Notes: generated by a model not told the origin, from the sequence alone. Positions 46,160-56,597 are shown, counted from the first letter of the stretch. The stretch is 64,000 nt of DNA from Aedes albopictus (GCF_035046485.1 NC_085137.1:375844706-375908705); one strand, 5' to 3'. Made by a program: numbers and translations.

Positions 46160-46275
46160 CTTAGCTTTCCGGCGTATTCGACTTCGATGGCACTGCGATC
46201 ACGAATAAAATTACCATATCGTTCTAAAAAATCAATCCCTTTCTGTGTGTGCGTCGCCAGGTTCTCGTACTGATC
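46160..46275 (-). CDS. Cip4: Internal exon of a Cip4-like F-BAR protein
   Basis: The minus strand reads acceptor TTTCTCACTCAATTTCAG, then 116 nt with no stop, then donor GTGAGT. The exon begins in phase 0 and ends with two bases of a codon. It encodes 38 residues beginning DQYENLATHTQKGIDFLERY and ending EVEYAGKL(R). This is helix 1 of the F-BAR domain of the Cip4/FBP17/TOCA-1 family, where the usual pattern is W-D-Q-(Y/F)-x-N-L...H-T-x-x-G-I-D-x-L-E-(K/R)-Y...E-x-x-Y-A-x-(K/Q)-L-R. These proteins bind curved membrane and link Cdc42 to actin assembly during endocytosis. No upstream exon with the start codon and no following exon was recognised, so introns must be large. Alternative: another F-BAR family member. 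Confidence 0.75.
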
Positions 46276-47288
46276 CTGAAATTGAGTGAGAAAGAGAAAC
46301 AAAATGACGAGACGAAAATGATTAGTGATTTTGTGGCTAAATTGTGTACGCTTGTGGCGTGTGAGATGAGTTGTTGATTAACAGACACTGTGGTTGGGCG
46401 TTGCGGAGGAGTTGAAGTTCACAATCGAATCTTAAGGTAAAATGTTTGAAAGGTACATCTACAAACTTCAATCAGAATGAATTTCATAGTCATACGCTGA
46501 TTGATTCTTCCCAATTATAAAAAGTATAACGTTGTTAAGTGTGTCTTGTAAACTCAGGCAATATGTAGCATTTTCTTCAGTTGTGAGATGAATAAACTGG
46601 CGCTCTTGAGAATGTTACGCCATTGAAGAGAATATCTCTGATTTTGAACAACCTTGTCCTTAACGTACAGAAGTTATGCTAATCTATCGGGAAGATTCCC
46701 AAACTGGGAAAAGAGCAAAAGTGCCAAATAATGGGATAATAAACAGACGCCCGCTTTGCTTGGAAAGCAAAGGTAAGGGTGTTCACAAGACGTGACCGAA
46801 GCCGGAATAATGTGGTGTGGCAATCTTCAAATTAACATTCCTCCATAGTACTGCTATTTCTGAAGAAAAAAAAATAAATAAAAGAAGAAACGCAACACGG
46901 GAATGGAGAGATTAGGGGGTGCGTTCAAATGAGTGTGGGCATCAATTCATGTCTGGAGTTTGAGAGAATCGGCTATAAAGTTGAAAATAAGATCTTTTGT
47001 TCATTGTTGCGAATGCAAATTGTTCTACAGATTTCAGGAAGATAATACGTTTTCTCTATATTCAATCATTACTTCAGATAACTTTATATTCATTTTTGAT
47101 TTTCATTTAAAAATATAAAAAAAACATGATTTATAACGATGAGTTTGAATTTAAAGTTAGCATATGTTAAAATGTACATAAATAAAAACAAATTTAAAAA
47201 GATGAGCAACAATAAGTAAAAGATTATACTTATCAATGCGGTATACAAAAATATTCGGTTGCAAATTTTAAGGAAATCTAAAAAAAAT
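46276..47288. other. Sequence without recognised gene, probably intron
   Basis: Upstream of the Cip4-like exon on the minus strand. AT-rich, with no further exon or bounded repeat recognised. Confidence 0.4.
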
Positions 47289-47290
47289 AT

Positions 47291-47464
47291 AGGGGAACTT
47301 ACGTTCTCTTCGTCATGGGGGGTTTTTGAACCTGTTGATCTCAAAGTTGGCCTGAAATCCTTCCCAACCAAGCCGAGTTATATGCCCAAATTTCAGGCAA
47401 TTTGCACCACAAAAACCCCCCATGACGAAAAGAACAAACCTGCCGATTATACCCTTTGTCACCC
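47291..47464. mobile_element. Short TA-flanked MITE, copy B
   Basis: It begins GGGGAACTTACG and ends TTTGTCACCC, with TA at 47289-47290 and at 47465-47466. An internal hairpin pairs TTCGTCATGGGGGGTTTTT (47308-47326) with AAAAACCCCCCATGACGAA (47411-47429). It is the inverted relative of 35591-35793. Confidence 0.5.
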
Positions 47465-47714
47465 TAAATTGTCACATTTTTTTTCCAATTTATGGAGGCG
47501 TTCAATCGAATTTCACTACAAAATATAAAATAGCATTACAGCAGTGAAACCTAGTGTGTATCAATGAATAACACACAACATCAGCAGAAGTAGAAGCTTA
47601 CAAACGCCAACATTAGATGACTGAGGACAAAGTTGTTTTCTGATGTGCACAATGCACATAAAACATTCAACACGGTCAAGCTTAGTAAAAACTTCACTGA
47701 AGATAAATCGTAAA

Positions 47715-47915
47715 AGGTGGAGCCTCGTGGCCGTGCGGTTAGCGTCACCAAGGGTATAAACGTACCATGTCATGGGATGAGGGTTCGATTCCCGTTCCGA
47801 GTGGTGAAGCTTTTCGCAAGAAATGTTTCTTCTTCGTATCCACTGGTGCTCATCTTTTGTGTCGTGTCCGTTGTTAAGTTTTGTTCAGTCTGTACAGCCT
47901 CTGGCTGAAGACGGA
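47715..47915 (+). mobile_element. tRNA-derived SINE, second family
   Basis: A-box TGGCCGTGCGGTTAGCG and B-box GGGTTCGATTCCCG stand at tRNA-like spacing. A body follows containing 'cttttcgcaagaaatgt' and 'ctctggctgaagac'. The family differs from the Feilai-type copies. Boundaries are approximate. Confidence 0.55.
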
Positions 47916-48900
47916 ATCCGCATCTTTTTTTTAAACATTTTAGGGCAAAACGACGTATTTGAATATTTAGTGAACTTATTTATTTTAATTTTTATGGTTT
48001 CACAAACTAAACCTAGCTTACGATACTACATCGTTTCAAGCAATGGTAAGATTTTCGATTCCCTCATTTCCAACGGCAGAAAAAAATCAATCCACCAGCC
48101 AAGGTCAAAGTTATTGACGGCGGCAGTTAACTACTTAAGCTCCGTTGAACCACTTGAGATCGAAAACCTGGGCACATATGGCGGCGCTCATTCTTGAAAG
48201 TGAAGCCTCGCACACTTGTGAAATTTACACTATCAATTTCGCAAGCGATACACCGCACGGTGCGGTGCTCAGTGGCGTCGAAGTCAAGTGCACCACCCCA
48301 AACGCCGAAGCATCAACCGTGGAATGCTATGCTCTTGCTCGGACGACACGGGTGAAGGTTGGAGAACCGGTTGTCGTCACCGGTCGACCGACCGACCGGT
48401 CCAGACGAAAGAAATTAAGATAAGATACAAATGCCCACACGGGGCGCGGATGGTTTGCTCGGGGATCTCCACAATGAGTATAACGATGATGCTCATGGAG
48501 ATGGGTGCAGGCAAACACAACACAACACTCAAAACCAAAAAACCAATTGCAGCTTTTAGCAAGCAAGCAGTCATAGTCTGGCGGTTTTTCGAGATTTCAA
48601 ACAGTAGTGAGATGAGAAGAACATCTAGTAGATTTGACGCCGCGGTGATTTAATTATCACGTACCCCATGGTAAGCAAGGATGCAAGTGACGTTTGATAT
48701 GCTTGTTGGTTGATACTGTTTATCGTTTTTGGCAACCGTTTCAACAATTTCAAAGTATTGCTCGAACAAAACTAAGATATCGCTACTCTTTCCTTGCGTT
48801 GAAATGTCATTGTTTTAGTTCAGTTCAGGGTACTGCAACTTATACTTCAGTAGTTTTCGGTGTTAGTTATTCAACGAAATCGAAAATGAAATGAAAGAGA
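47916..48900. other. Sequence without recognised gene
   Basis: 48130-48500 is GC-richer, and a GACC tandem (CGACCGACCGACCGG) lies at 48384-48398. Short frames on both strands have no domain I can name. A minus frame (48377-48574) starts with a hydrophobic stretch but has no other support. Confidence 0.35.
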
Positions 48901-48903
48901 CAG

Positions 48904-48991
48904 ACTTGGTTGTCTAGTGGCTATCGCTTCTGATTCGTATGCAGTAGGTCCTGACCCGTCACTTTTCTGTTACTTTGTATCGTTCTATCCA

Positions 48992-49072
<81 letters not shown>
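48904..49072 (+). mobile_element. tRNA-like SINE head with TC microsatellite tail
   Basis: TGTCTAGTGGCTATCGCTTC is A-box-like. The following 'cagtaggtcctgacccg' seems to lack the usual B box. The sequence then runs into a pure (TC)n tract at about 48991-49072. Simple-repeat tails are common for SINEs, but the family was not identified. Confidence 0.4.
48991..49072. repeat. (TC)n microsatellite, about 80 bp
   Basis: Uninterrupted TC dinucleotide repeat. The minus-strand frame through it encodes an Arg-Glu repeat and is not a gene. Confidence 0.95.
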
Positions 49073-49076
<4 letters not shown>

Positions 49077-49157
49077 ATCGCTAGAACAGAAACGAGTTGA
49101 AAAAGCCCTGCCGCTTCTTTTTCAAAATCAAAGTAATCAACACACAATCCTAAATAC

Positions 49158-49480
49158 AGGGGATGGCCAAAATGGGATAGGCAACTGTTTTTCTCTCACA
49201 AAAAAAGTTCAGCAAGCTGTAACTTTTCATAGAGTGTATGAAAAAATCTCAAATTTTGACTGTTTGTTAACCTATTGATACAAATTTGAGCAAGAACTAT
49301 TCTCGTAAAACGCTATTGTTAGACAACTAATATTTGAACTGTCATATCTCGGAAACCAGTGAACCGAATTGAATGAAATTTTTAACTTTTATCAGCAATA
49401 TATTAATACTTCACAAGTTATTCAAACTTAGGTACATTTTGAACGTTGAAAAATTGATTGACATTTTTTAGATTTTACTC
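49158..49480 (+). mobile_element. One end of a mariner-type element
   Basis: ACAGGGGATGGCCAAAATGG at 49157-49176 looks like a Tc1/mariner terminal repeat, followed by AT-rich MITE-like sequence ('cggaaaccagtgaaccgaat'). No inverted partner was found, so the element is truncated and its right limit is a guess. Confidence 0.35.
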
Positions 49481-49794
49481 GGGTAGAAGAAATCAGAGAC
49501 GAGTGTAGCGACGTTTGCTTTGTTGACAACCACTCATGCTCGAGTATCATGCCTCGCGAGAATGCTACATTGTTTATACTGAAGTTAACTAAAACGGTAT
49601 TTACATGGGTATGTAGGCAGAAATCCAAACAAAATAAGTATTTTTGGGTCAGCCAACATATAGTGGTAGCTTGCTGCGAAAAATGCTAATGAGCAGACGC
49701 AGATGTACAATAAACATACATACTTGTGAAGAATTTGGGCTCGAGTGCACTCACACTATTTTATTCGCGAACTAGCATACATAGCAAAAAAATA

Positions 49795-50017
49795 TTGTGG
49801 ATTTGCCGGCTACTTGTGTTCTACCGGTCGCTTCAGTATGGCCTCCAAAGTAGCCGTTTTATAAAAAGAGTACCTTAAAAATGATTTTAAACATTTTTAT
49901 TGTATGCGCTATTCCTCGTTGCCATTAGCTACTCAGCGATATTCATTTTTTGACAATCAAGTTGATTTTTATATGAAAACGGCTACTTAAGTAACCAAGT
50001 AGCCGGTAAATCCACAA
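49795..50017. mobile_element. TA-flanked MITE, 223 bp
   Basis: TIR TTGTGGATTTGCCGGCTACT at the left, with its near-complement ending TAAATCCACAA at 50017. TA at 49793-49794 and 50018-50019. The motif 'aagtagccg' recurs inside both arms. Confidence 0.8.
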
Positions 50018-50140
50018 TATGAAAAAGTTAAACAGCACGTGAATTGAAGATCAACTGAAATTTGTGTAGAAATTTGTAAATTACCACCATTTGATGTCAG
50101 CCAAGTAGTAGAAGTAGTTTAACTTTGACTGCCTATTATT

Positions 50141-50190
50141 CAACAAGCTGATATAGCCGAGAGTGCTCAGGCGTGCTACTCACACCCTAA
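50141..50190 (+). mobile_element. Left part of a split tRNA-like SINE
   Basis: 'gatatagccgagagtgctca', then 'ggcgtgctactcacacccta', has A-box character. The B-box part ('agttcgaccctcgctcag') lies at 51503 onwards on the other side of two later insertions. Joining across the CCCTAAGT duplication gives a normal tRNA-like spacing. Confidence 0.45.
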
Positions 50191-50356
50191 GGGTTCATTC
50201 AAATATTACGTAACGCAAAATATGACAATTTTGGACCCCCTCCCTCCCCCACGTAACAACTTTTGTATGGAAGATTTTGAAATTTTGTATGAAGCGTAAC
50301 ACAGCGCTAGACCCCCTCCCTCCCCCCATTGCGTTACGTAATATTTGAATGAACCC
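50191..50356. mobile_element. TAA-flanked MITE, 166 bp (Harbinger-type target)
   Basis: TIRs GGGTTCATTCAAATATTACG and the exact complement at the right end, with TAA at 50188-50190 and 50357-50359. The interior has two 'gaccccctccctcccccc'-type tracts. Confidence 0.88.
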
Positions 50357-50361
50357 TAAGT

Positions 50362-51497
50362 GGCGTTGTTGTACGTTGAAGCACAGAATACTAAGGCCTC
50401 AATTTATTTGCACATAGAGCTAAATAGTGTAGCCGCGATACTATCTCAATTAAGGCGAAAACTCTGTACTACCGTCGCTTAAACCATGATGTGTAAAAAG
50501 TGTTCGCTCGAGATAGAAACAATACAAACGAAATGTAGAGGACCGTGCGGCAATTCCTTTCATTCGATTTGTGCCGGTTTGAACGGCAATCAGTTGCTGT
50601 CCTTATCCAACAGTGTATTTTGGCTATGTGAGGAATTCCTACCTGCGTTCCATGAGTGGAAAACGAAATCTTCGCCGATACGAACGCCACAACCAACCGA
50701 GATGAACCAGACGTTATCTGAACTGAAGTCCAAAGTCGTAGCAATTTTCGACTCACTTTCATCTCTAACACCACCTTCGGAATCATCAATGAAACCATTC
50801 TCTACCTCCACTAGTACAAGTAGTGTTTTTGATGGAACGAACCAGGATGCTAATTGCGGTTCGGTGAACTCCTGCTCACAACCTCAACAAGATAAAAACA
50901 GCGATGCGCCAATGGAATTTTCGTTATATTTGTCAAACATCGACCCGACTGTTCCCGAAAACGTTGTGAAACGAATGGTTTCTCGATGTCTTGGAGCCCC
51001 GATAGACGAATGCAATAACATTGTAAGATTAGTATCAAAATGGGAAAATGTGAGAAATTTTGATTATATTTCTTATAAAATCGTGTTAAAAGAGAAATGG
51101 AAAGAGTTAGCTTTGCATGCATCAACATGGCCCGTTGGTGTAAAGTATAGAGAATACTGTCGCAGATCACATGCATGGAATCCCAACCGTTAAGATGTAT
51201 TCAATGGTATAAGTTTATTATTAGAAAATTGATGAAGCCAATTGTTTTTGTATTTGAATGATAACAATGTAGTGGTGGACCTTAAATGTAATGTTTTTGT
51301 TGATTGGATTGTTAGATTTTAAGCGAAGTGTGTGATTATTCAAAATGTTCATTAATTGTTATGTTGTTTCAAATGTCTGTTAAATTTTGATTGCTATTTT
51401 CATCATTATATTTTAAGTTAAGCATCATTGGGGCCTGATATGGCCTGTTGATGAAATATAATAAATAAATAAATAAAATAAACAAATAAATAAGTAT
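50362..51497 (+). mobile_element. Retroposed ORF1-only element
   Basis: A 1.1-kb unit with a short leader, one 235-codon frame, ~250 bp of 3' sequence and an (AAATAAAT)n-type tail. The direct repeat CCCTAAGT follows it at 51498-51505 and precedes it at 50185-50190 plus 50360-50361 (split by the TAA MITE). It has the layout of a LINE that has lost ORF2, like the HAL1 elements of mammals. Confidence 0.65.
50486..51193 (+). CDS. PHD-finger ORF1-like protein of a LINE-type element
   Basis: An intact frame of 235 residues. Residues 3-48 have a PHD-like metal-binding pattern (CKKC, CRGPC, H26, C29, then W and C around 46-48). A Ser/Thr-rich linker follows (~85-150). A C-terminal domain around 150-225 (FSLYLSNIDPTVPENVVKRM ... 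ending TWPVGVKYREY) recalls the RNA-binding ORF1 domain of mosquito CR1/Jockey-group LINEs. In such elements ORF1 proteins coat the RNA. No reverse transcriptase follows; the frame is followed by a 3' tail. The alternative of a host gene is less likely because of the flanking duplication and A-rich tail. Confidence 0.65.
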   Translation: MMCKKCSLEIETIQTKCRGPCGNSFHSICAGLNGNQLLSLSNSVFWLCEEFLPAFHEWKTKSSPIRTPQPTEMNQTLSELKSKVVAIFDSLSSLTPPSESSMKPFSTSTSTSSVFDGTNQDANCGSVNSCSQPQQDKNSDAPMEFSLYLSNIDPTVPENVVKRMVSRCLGAPIDECNNIVRLVSKWENVRNFDYISYKIVLKEKWKELALHASTWPVGVKYREYCRRSHAWNPNR

Positions 51498-51560
51498 CCC
51501 TAAGTTCGACCCTCGCTCAGAGCTCAATTTTACTTTATATTTTCTAACAGATATCTGCAA
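51498..51560 (+). mobile_element. Right part of a split tRNA-like SINE
   Basis: It begins with the duplication CCCTAAGT, then a B-box-like AGTTCGACCCTCGCTCAG. It is the partner of 50141-50190. Confidence 0.4.
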
Positions 51561-51890
51561 TGTAATTTTAAGATCGCACAAAAAAAATCCATCATATATG
51601 ACGGGGTCCATTTGTTACATTCGATTCGTCATAATTTTATAGGTTTTTTTTTCGAACTGTGTAGCTGAAAAATTAAGGTTGATAAAACGAGTACTGACAA
51701 AGGTTCAAGCTGCTATTTCTGTTGAAAAAAAAAAGACGATTCCGTAAATATACTGAAATTTTATTCGATAGGTGATGATTCTGAGAAGATAAATTTGTTC
51801 AGATTTTATTCAGAAATTCTTTTAAATTAAAAGACTTCGCTAAGAACTCCGCTAGGAATTCTATCGGGCATTATTTCCAGATTGTTACCG
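51561..51890. other. AT-rich sequence without recognised gene
   Basis: Nothing recognised beyond homopolymer runs. Confidence 0.4.
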
Positions 51891-51892
51891 AT

Positions 51893-52868
51893 TTTTTTTT
51901 ATGACTGCTATTCCTTCCGGAATTGGCACGGTAAAGGCTGGATATGCTGCGCAATTCAGATCCCATTGTGATCCACTAGCCTCTGCCCAGCAACTTCTAT
52001 GCATACCTCCTCGCGGTACTGGCCGGAAACTATGAGCAACCTTAGGGAAGATCGGGTAACCAACCCCGGTGGGAACTTTGGTCATAGGCTGACAGGGAAG
52101 GGGGGGGGGGGGGTTTGCTTCGACAAACCTGAGCGTCTGTTCTCCAGGAGCGGCTCACAACAGCGTCTGATCCCCATGTTAGGGGTGGCTGATCTACGTT
52201 CGAGTGCCAGGGAAGGACTCTAAGCTTAACTGTGCACTATGGTCCTCCGGAAAGTAGGGGGTTGGTGTCAGGCCCTACGAGCCAGCCGTAAAAAACCATT
52301 GTAACGGAAAATCAGCAACAGAGTAATACGAACCGAGACTAACGGCAACGACCCTAGCGAACAAAAAGGACTTGCGATTGGAAACACGGTACGTGGAACT
52401 GCCGATCTCTCAACTTCATTGGGAGCACCCGCATACTCACCGATCTACTGAAGGATCGCGGGTTCGGCATCGTAGCGCTGCAGGAGGTGTGTTGGACAGG
52501 ATCCATGGTGCGAACGTTTAGAGGTAATCATACCATCTACCAGAGCTGCGGCTATACACGCGAGCTGGGAACAGCTTTCATCGTGATGGGTGATATGCAG
52601 AGGCGCGTGATCGGTTGGTGGCTGATCGACGAAAGAATGTGCAGAGAAACTTCAGCATAATAAACGTGCACAGCCCACACTCCGGAAGTACTGATGATGA
52701 CAAGGACGCATTTTACGCGTAGCTCGAACGCGAGTACGATCGCTGCCCAAGCCACGACGTCAAGATCATCATAGGAGATTTGAACGCTCAGGTAGGCCAG
52801 AAGGAGGAATTCAGACCGACGATTGGTAAGTTCAGCGCCCACCAGCAGGCGAACGAAAACGGCCTACG
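51893..52868 (+). pseudogene. RTE-type LINE, 5' region and endonuclease remnant
   Basis: From about 52375 the plus strand reads, with frame changes and stops, as the start of an APE-type endonuclease: GTWNCRSLN, then TRILTDLL and IVALQEVCW, later INVHSPH, VKIIIGDLNAQVG and SAHQQANENGLR. The TWN-RSL, LQE and GDLNA motifs are those of RTE-clade elements. 51893-52375 is GC-rich, has a ~16-nt G run at 52097, and is probably the 5' region. The coding sequence is cut at 52868 by a hairpin element and resumes at 56555. Confidence 0.7.
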
Positions 52869-53520
52869 CACACTGTTGCGGATGGCCCAAAAACGTGATC
52901 GAAATTGTTTTGACCATGAAAACATGATTTTTGATCTTTGGTGTCTTCGGCAAAGTTTTTCTATAAAATAAGCCCTAATTTATGGAAATATCAGTTTTGT
53001 GATCAATTCCCCTAAAAGTGAGAAACGATTTCTATCTTTTTCATTTGTATACCAAAAATATATGTTTGTTCAGAGAAGTTGTAGACAATTTCACTAGAAA
53101 CAACTTTGCCGAACATACAAAATTTCTATCTTTTGATTTGTATGTACATTTGAGGCGTTTTTTATGAAGCACCCCTAAAAATCAGTTTTTTGCTTATAAC
53201 TTTTTCTATGAATTTTTCACGATTTCCAAATGTTCTAGCAAATGTTTTGCCTTATTAAAACGCGTAACTTTTGCGAAGAAACTATATATCTATCTCTCAT
53301 ATTTATCATATTATTGGAAATTTCACTTTAAAAAATGCTTACGTTTGACATACCCATTTGTTAACTTTCGCACGTTTTCGCAGACCAGGATTTTCACATT
53401 TGAAAATATGGAACGAGTTTTATCTATTGCAAATATAGCCAGTTTTAGCCTGATTTCGCCTGCATATTTAAATTTACATACTAGAAATGATTATCATTAT
53501 AAAATGTGTTATTGTAAAAT

Positions 53521-53927
53521 GATCAAGATATCAAAAAAATGTACTTAGTGCTTTTCTGACATGATTTTCCCACATGAACACGCAAAAACGTTTTCACAGA
53601 ATCACTTGGAACTGCATCAGATGACTTTCCCATAAAATTTAAGTTTTTTTTTTCAGATGAACATTCTTAAAATTTACATTTCTGCAAAGTGTACATGAAC
53701 ACGAAAAATTTTATGAGCATTAGCAAGAGCATATAAAAATATCGATTATTTTGTGGAAGAGACTTATCGTACTACTATGAGAGCCACTGTTCATCTGAAA
53801 AAAACTTAAATTTTATGGAAAAGTCATCTGATGCAGTTCCAAGTGATTCTGTGAAAACGTTTTTGCGTGATCATGTGGGAAAATCATGTTAGAAAAGCAC
53901 TAAGTACATTTTTTTGATATCTTGATC
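53521..53927. repeat. Inner hairpin A
   Basis: From GATCAAGATATCAAAAAAAT at the left to its complement at 53907-53927. Inverted arms of ~135 bp surround a ~130-bp centre. It may be the original centre of the outer element or a separate MITE. Confidence 0.7.
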
Positions 53928-54328
53928 AAGGTTGCGACCATTCATTTGCAAAGATTTACATTCATTTGCTATAATCTCAGTTCAGAAGCATGCTATCGAA
54001 AAACAATGTATGGATGAATTTAACCTTTTAGTTTTATCTTAAAGTTTGCCGAATAATATTGGGGTCGCAAACGTATACCAAAGTCGTGAGCGAGCTGTGA
54101 AGGCAACTCTCCACGCGGTGAATGTAAATTTCATTCACGCTGTGGAAAGTTACCTTCACAGCTCGTTCACGACTTTGGAATGCGTGTGCGACCCCAATGT
54201 TGTTTGGCAAACTTTCAGATAAAACTACAAGGTTAAATTCATCCATACATTGTTTTTCGATAGCATGCTTCTGAACTGAGATAATAGCAAATGAATGTAA
54301 ATTTTCGCAAATGAATGGTTGCAACCTT
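53928..54328. repeat. Inner hairpin B
   Basis: From AAGGTTGCGACCATTCATTT to its complement at about 54309-54328. It folds along almost its whole length; the tip lies near 54128, around 'gtgaatgtaaatttcattcac'. Confidence 0.7.
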
Positions 54329-54941
54329 GATCTTGATCATTTTACAATAACACATTTTATAATGATAATCATTTCTAGTATGTAAATTTAAATATGCAGG
54401 CGAAATCAGGCTAAAACTGGCTATATTTGCAATAGATAAAACTCGTTCCATATTTTCAAATGTGAAAATCCTGGTCTGCGAAAACGTGCGAAAGTTAACA
54501 AATGGGTATGTCAAACATAAGCATTTTTTAAAGTGAAATTTCCAATAATATGATAAATATGAGAGATAGATATATAGTTTCTTCGCAAAAGTTACGCGTT
54601 TTAATAAGGCAAAACATTTGCTAGAACATTTGGAAATCGTGAAAAATTCATAGAAAAAGTTATAAGCAAAAAACTGATTTTTAGGGGTGCTTCATAAAAA
54701 ACGCCTCAAATGTACATACAAATCAAAAGATAGAAATTTTGTATGTTCGGCAAAGTTGTTTCTAGTGAAATTGTCTACAACTTCTCTGAACAAACATATT
54801 TTTTTGGAATACAAATGAAAAAGATAGAAATCGTTTCTCACTTTTAGGGGGATTGATCACAAAACTGATATTTCCATAAATTAGGGCTTATTTTATAGAA
54901 AAACTTTGCCGAAGACACCAAAGATCAAAAATCATGTTTTC

Positions 54942-54958
54942 ATGGTCAAAACAATTTC
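54942..54958. other. Target-site duplication of poly-A element 2, left copy
   Basis: ATGGTCAAAACAATTTC, repeated exactly at 56506-56522. It is part of the right arm of the surrounding hairpin element. Confidence 0.85.
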
Positions 54959-54989
<31 letters not shown>

Positions 54990-56505
54990 GTGATTACGGC
55001 GGTAGCACGCTGTGCTTATGTTCTAACACCGCACCCTTTCCCTACGTTTGCTTCTATGAGCCTCTATTTTTGTTTCAACACACAGAAGTACGTAGGCATA
55101 TCGTGGCCCAAGTCGACACTGTTTTGGCCTGCGTTGAACAAAAATAGTTTTAATAAAAGTTTCCCCTTTTTTCTTTTTGTCAATTGGTTTTTTTGTAGTA
55201 TGGTACATGTATTTAGTAAGGTTCTTGTCAATTTGTCAGTTATTCGAGGTAGATCTCCAATAGTCAATAAGTCAATTAAGTCATTCTGATCTGTTCTATC
55301 ATAGCAGCTTTGGTCTTTGCTTTATTGAAGTGTAGTTTTATTGGAAATATGCTGAATATCGTTATTAAAAAGAGACGTCTGGAACTGTGTCCTGCTAGTT
55401 GTTCCGTCATGCACATACTAAGTATTAAAAAATGAATATTAATGCTGTCTAGCGCATTGTTTCCTATCGGCCATTATTGTAGTATAGTCCCAACTGCAAG
55501 CTTTTTTTCCAATCTTAGCGTCAATTGTCTTCTAGTTACTTCTAGACAGATTCATCAAATCAGTCGAACCCGTATGTTAAAATATAGTCGATTCTGTGTC
55601 AAATTGTTTTTTTGATATTTACTTCTCTGTCTTTATCTCTTGTGTCCTTAAAATGTTATCGGTCCAAAACCTACAGAAACATGTAACTGAACTTCTAATA
55701 TTTTTTTCTGTTGGTGTCATAACATCATCTAAGAGATAAACAAAAATTACTTGTCAACTATTATGTATTCATCCCCCTACAAATACTATGAAAAATATTC
55801 AAATTCGTTCTGTCCTATCGGTCCTATCAAGATAAACCATGTCATTTTCTCATGCGTGGCCTATAAATGTCAACCTAGTCATACAAAAGTAACGTTGTTC
55901 AGTTAATAAAAAGCAGTCGGTTTTTTGTCCAGTCCAAACTGTCACGTCAAGTGTTCGCACGTTAGCTTCGAATCTATCAGCACAATTAAGTGCTGCAAAT
56001 CTCCTTCCCACTATTAATTTTTTGGTTGATTTTAATTGCTTTATTTAAATAAAATATAATAAAGTATAACATTGTAGAAATTTGAAAAAGCGACTATGAC
56101 ATTAATAAATTACTAATCAAAATCAACCGAGAAACGTGGGAAATAGAGCCCAAACAACATTTTGAAGTCAGCTGGCTGTAAAAGGTTCCAAAACCAGTCA
56201 CAAATCCTATAAAACTTTTATTAGGATTTGTAACGATCATCAAAACCTTCTCAAATCCAACCGATTGAAACTATTGCTTGGGAATAGACTCTACTGAGCC
56301 CTGGCGGTTCCTCCGTGTTTATCGAGCATGTCTGATGCATATGATCAGCCATACTCCATCTGCAGCAGCCGGTTCGTGATGAACCGTTGGAGGCGCATTA
56401 AAGTGTTAAAAAGGTGATATGTTTCACTAAAGAACACTACATTACAATAATCAAAATGAAACTCCTTCACTTTAATACCGTCAACCCCTGCGAACTTGGC
56501 CAGGG
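54959..56505 (-). mobile_element. Poly-A retroelement copy 2, inserted in hairpin arm
   Basis: It begins with ~27 T on the plus strand (poly-A tail on the minus strand), followed by about 460 bp nearly identical to 27222-27655 and then a stretch matching 28033-28155. The 17-bp duplication fixes both ends. The 5' part (minus strand, near 56505) reads open for about 50 codons but matches no family I know. Both copies start with a similar CCCTG(G/T)CCAAG on the minus strand. Probably non-autonomous. Confidence 0.75.
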
Positions 56506-56554
56506 ATGGTCAAAACAATTTCGATCACGTTTTTATGCCATCCGCAACAGTGTG

Positions 56555-56597
56555 CTACGACTCATTGATTTCGCCGCCTCCAAAAATGGATCTATGA
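56555..56597 (+). pseudogene. RTE endonuclease fragment, continuation
   Basis: Directly after the hairpin element the plus strand reads LRLIDFAASKNG. It continues the RTE endonuclease frame that stops at ...NENGLR before 52868, once the 5-bp duplication is counted once. It then runs into an array of TTTGGTCGAA repeats. Confidence 0.65.

Larger units (their letters stand above)
52869..56554. mobile_element. Foldback/hairpin element nested in RTE
   Basis: TIR CACACTGTTGCGGATGGC begins at 52869 and its complement ends at 56554. CTACG directly outside both ends (52864-52868, 56555-56559) is a 5-bp target duplication. The arms (52869-53520 and ~54329-54958 plus 56523-56554) are near-perfect inverted copies. 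In the centre lie two further hairpins, and the right arm is split by poly-A element 2. The short frames are mirror artefacts; no transposase was recognised. Confidence 0.78.

Noticed and set aside
48959..49147. Arg-Glu repeat protein on the minus strand
   Set aside because: Produced by the TC microsatellite.
53345..54514. Two identical frames starting MTYPFVNFRTFSQ on opposite strands
   Set aside because: Mirror image of the same inverted repeat; no independent evidence for coding.
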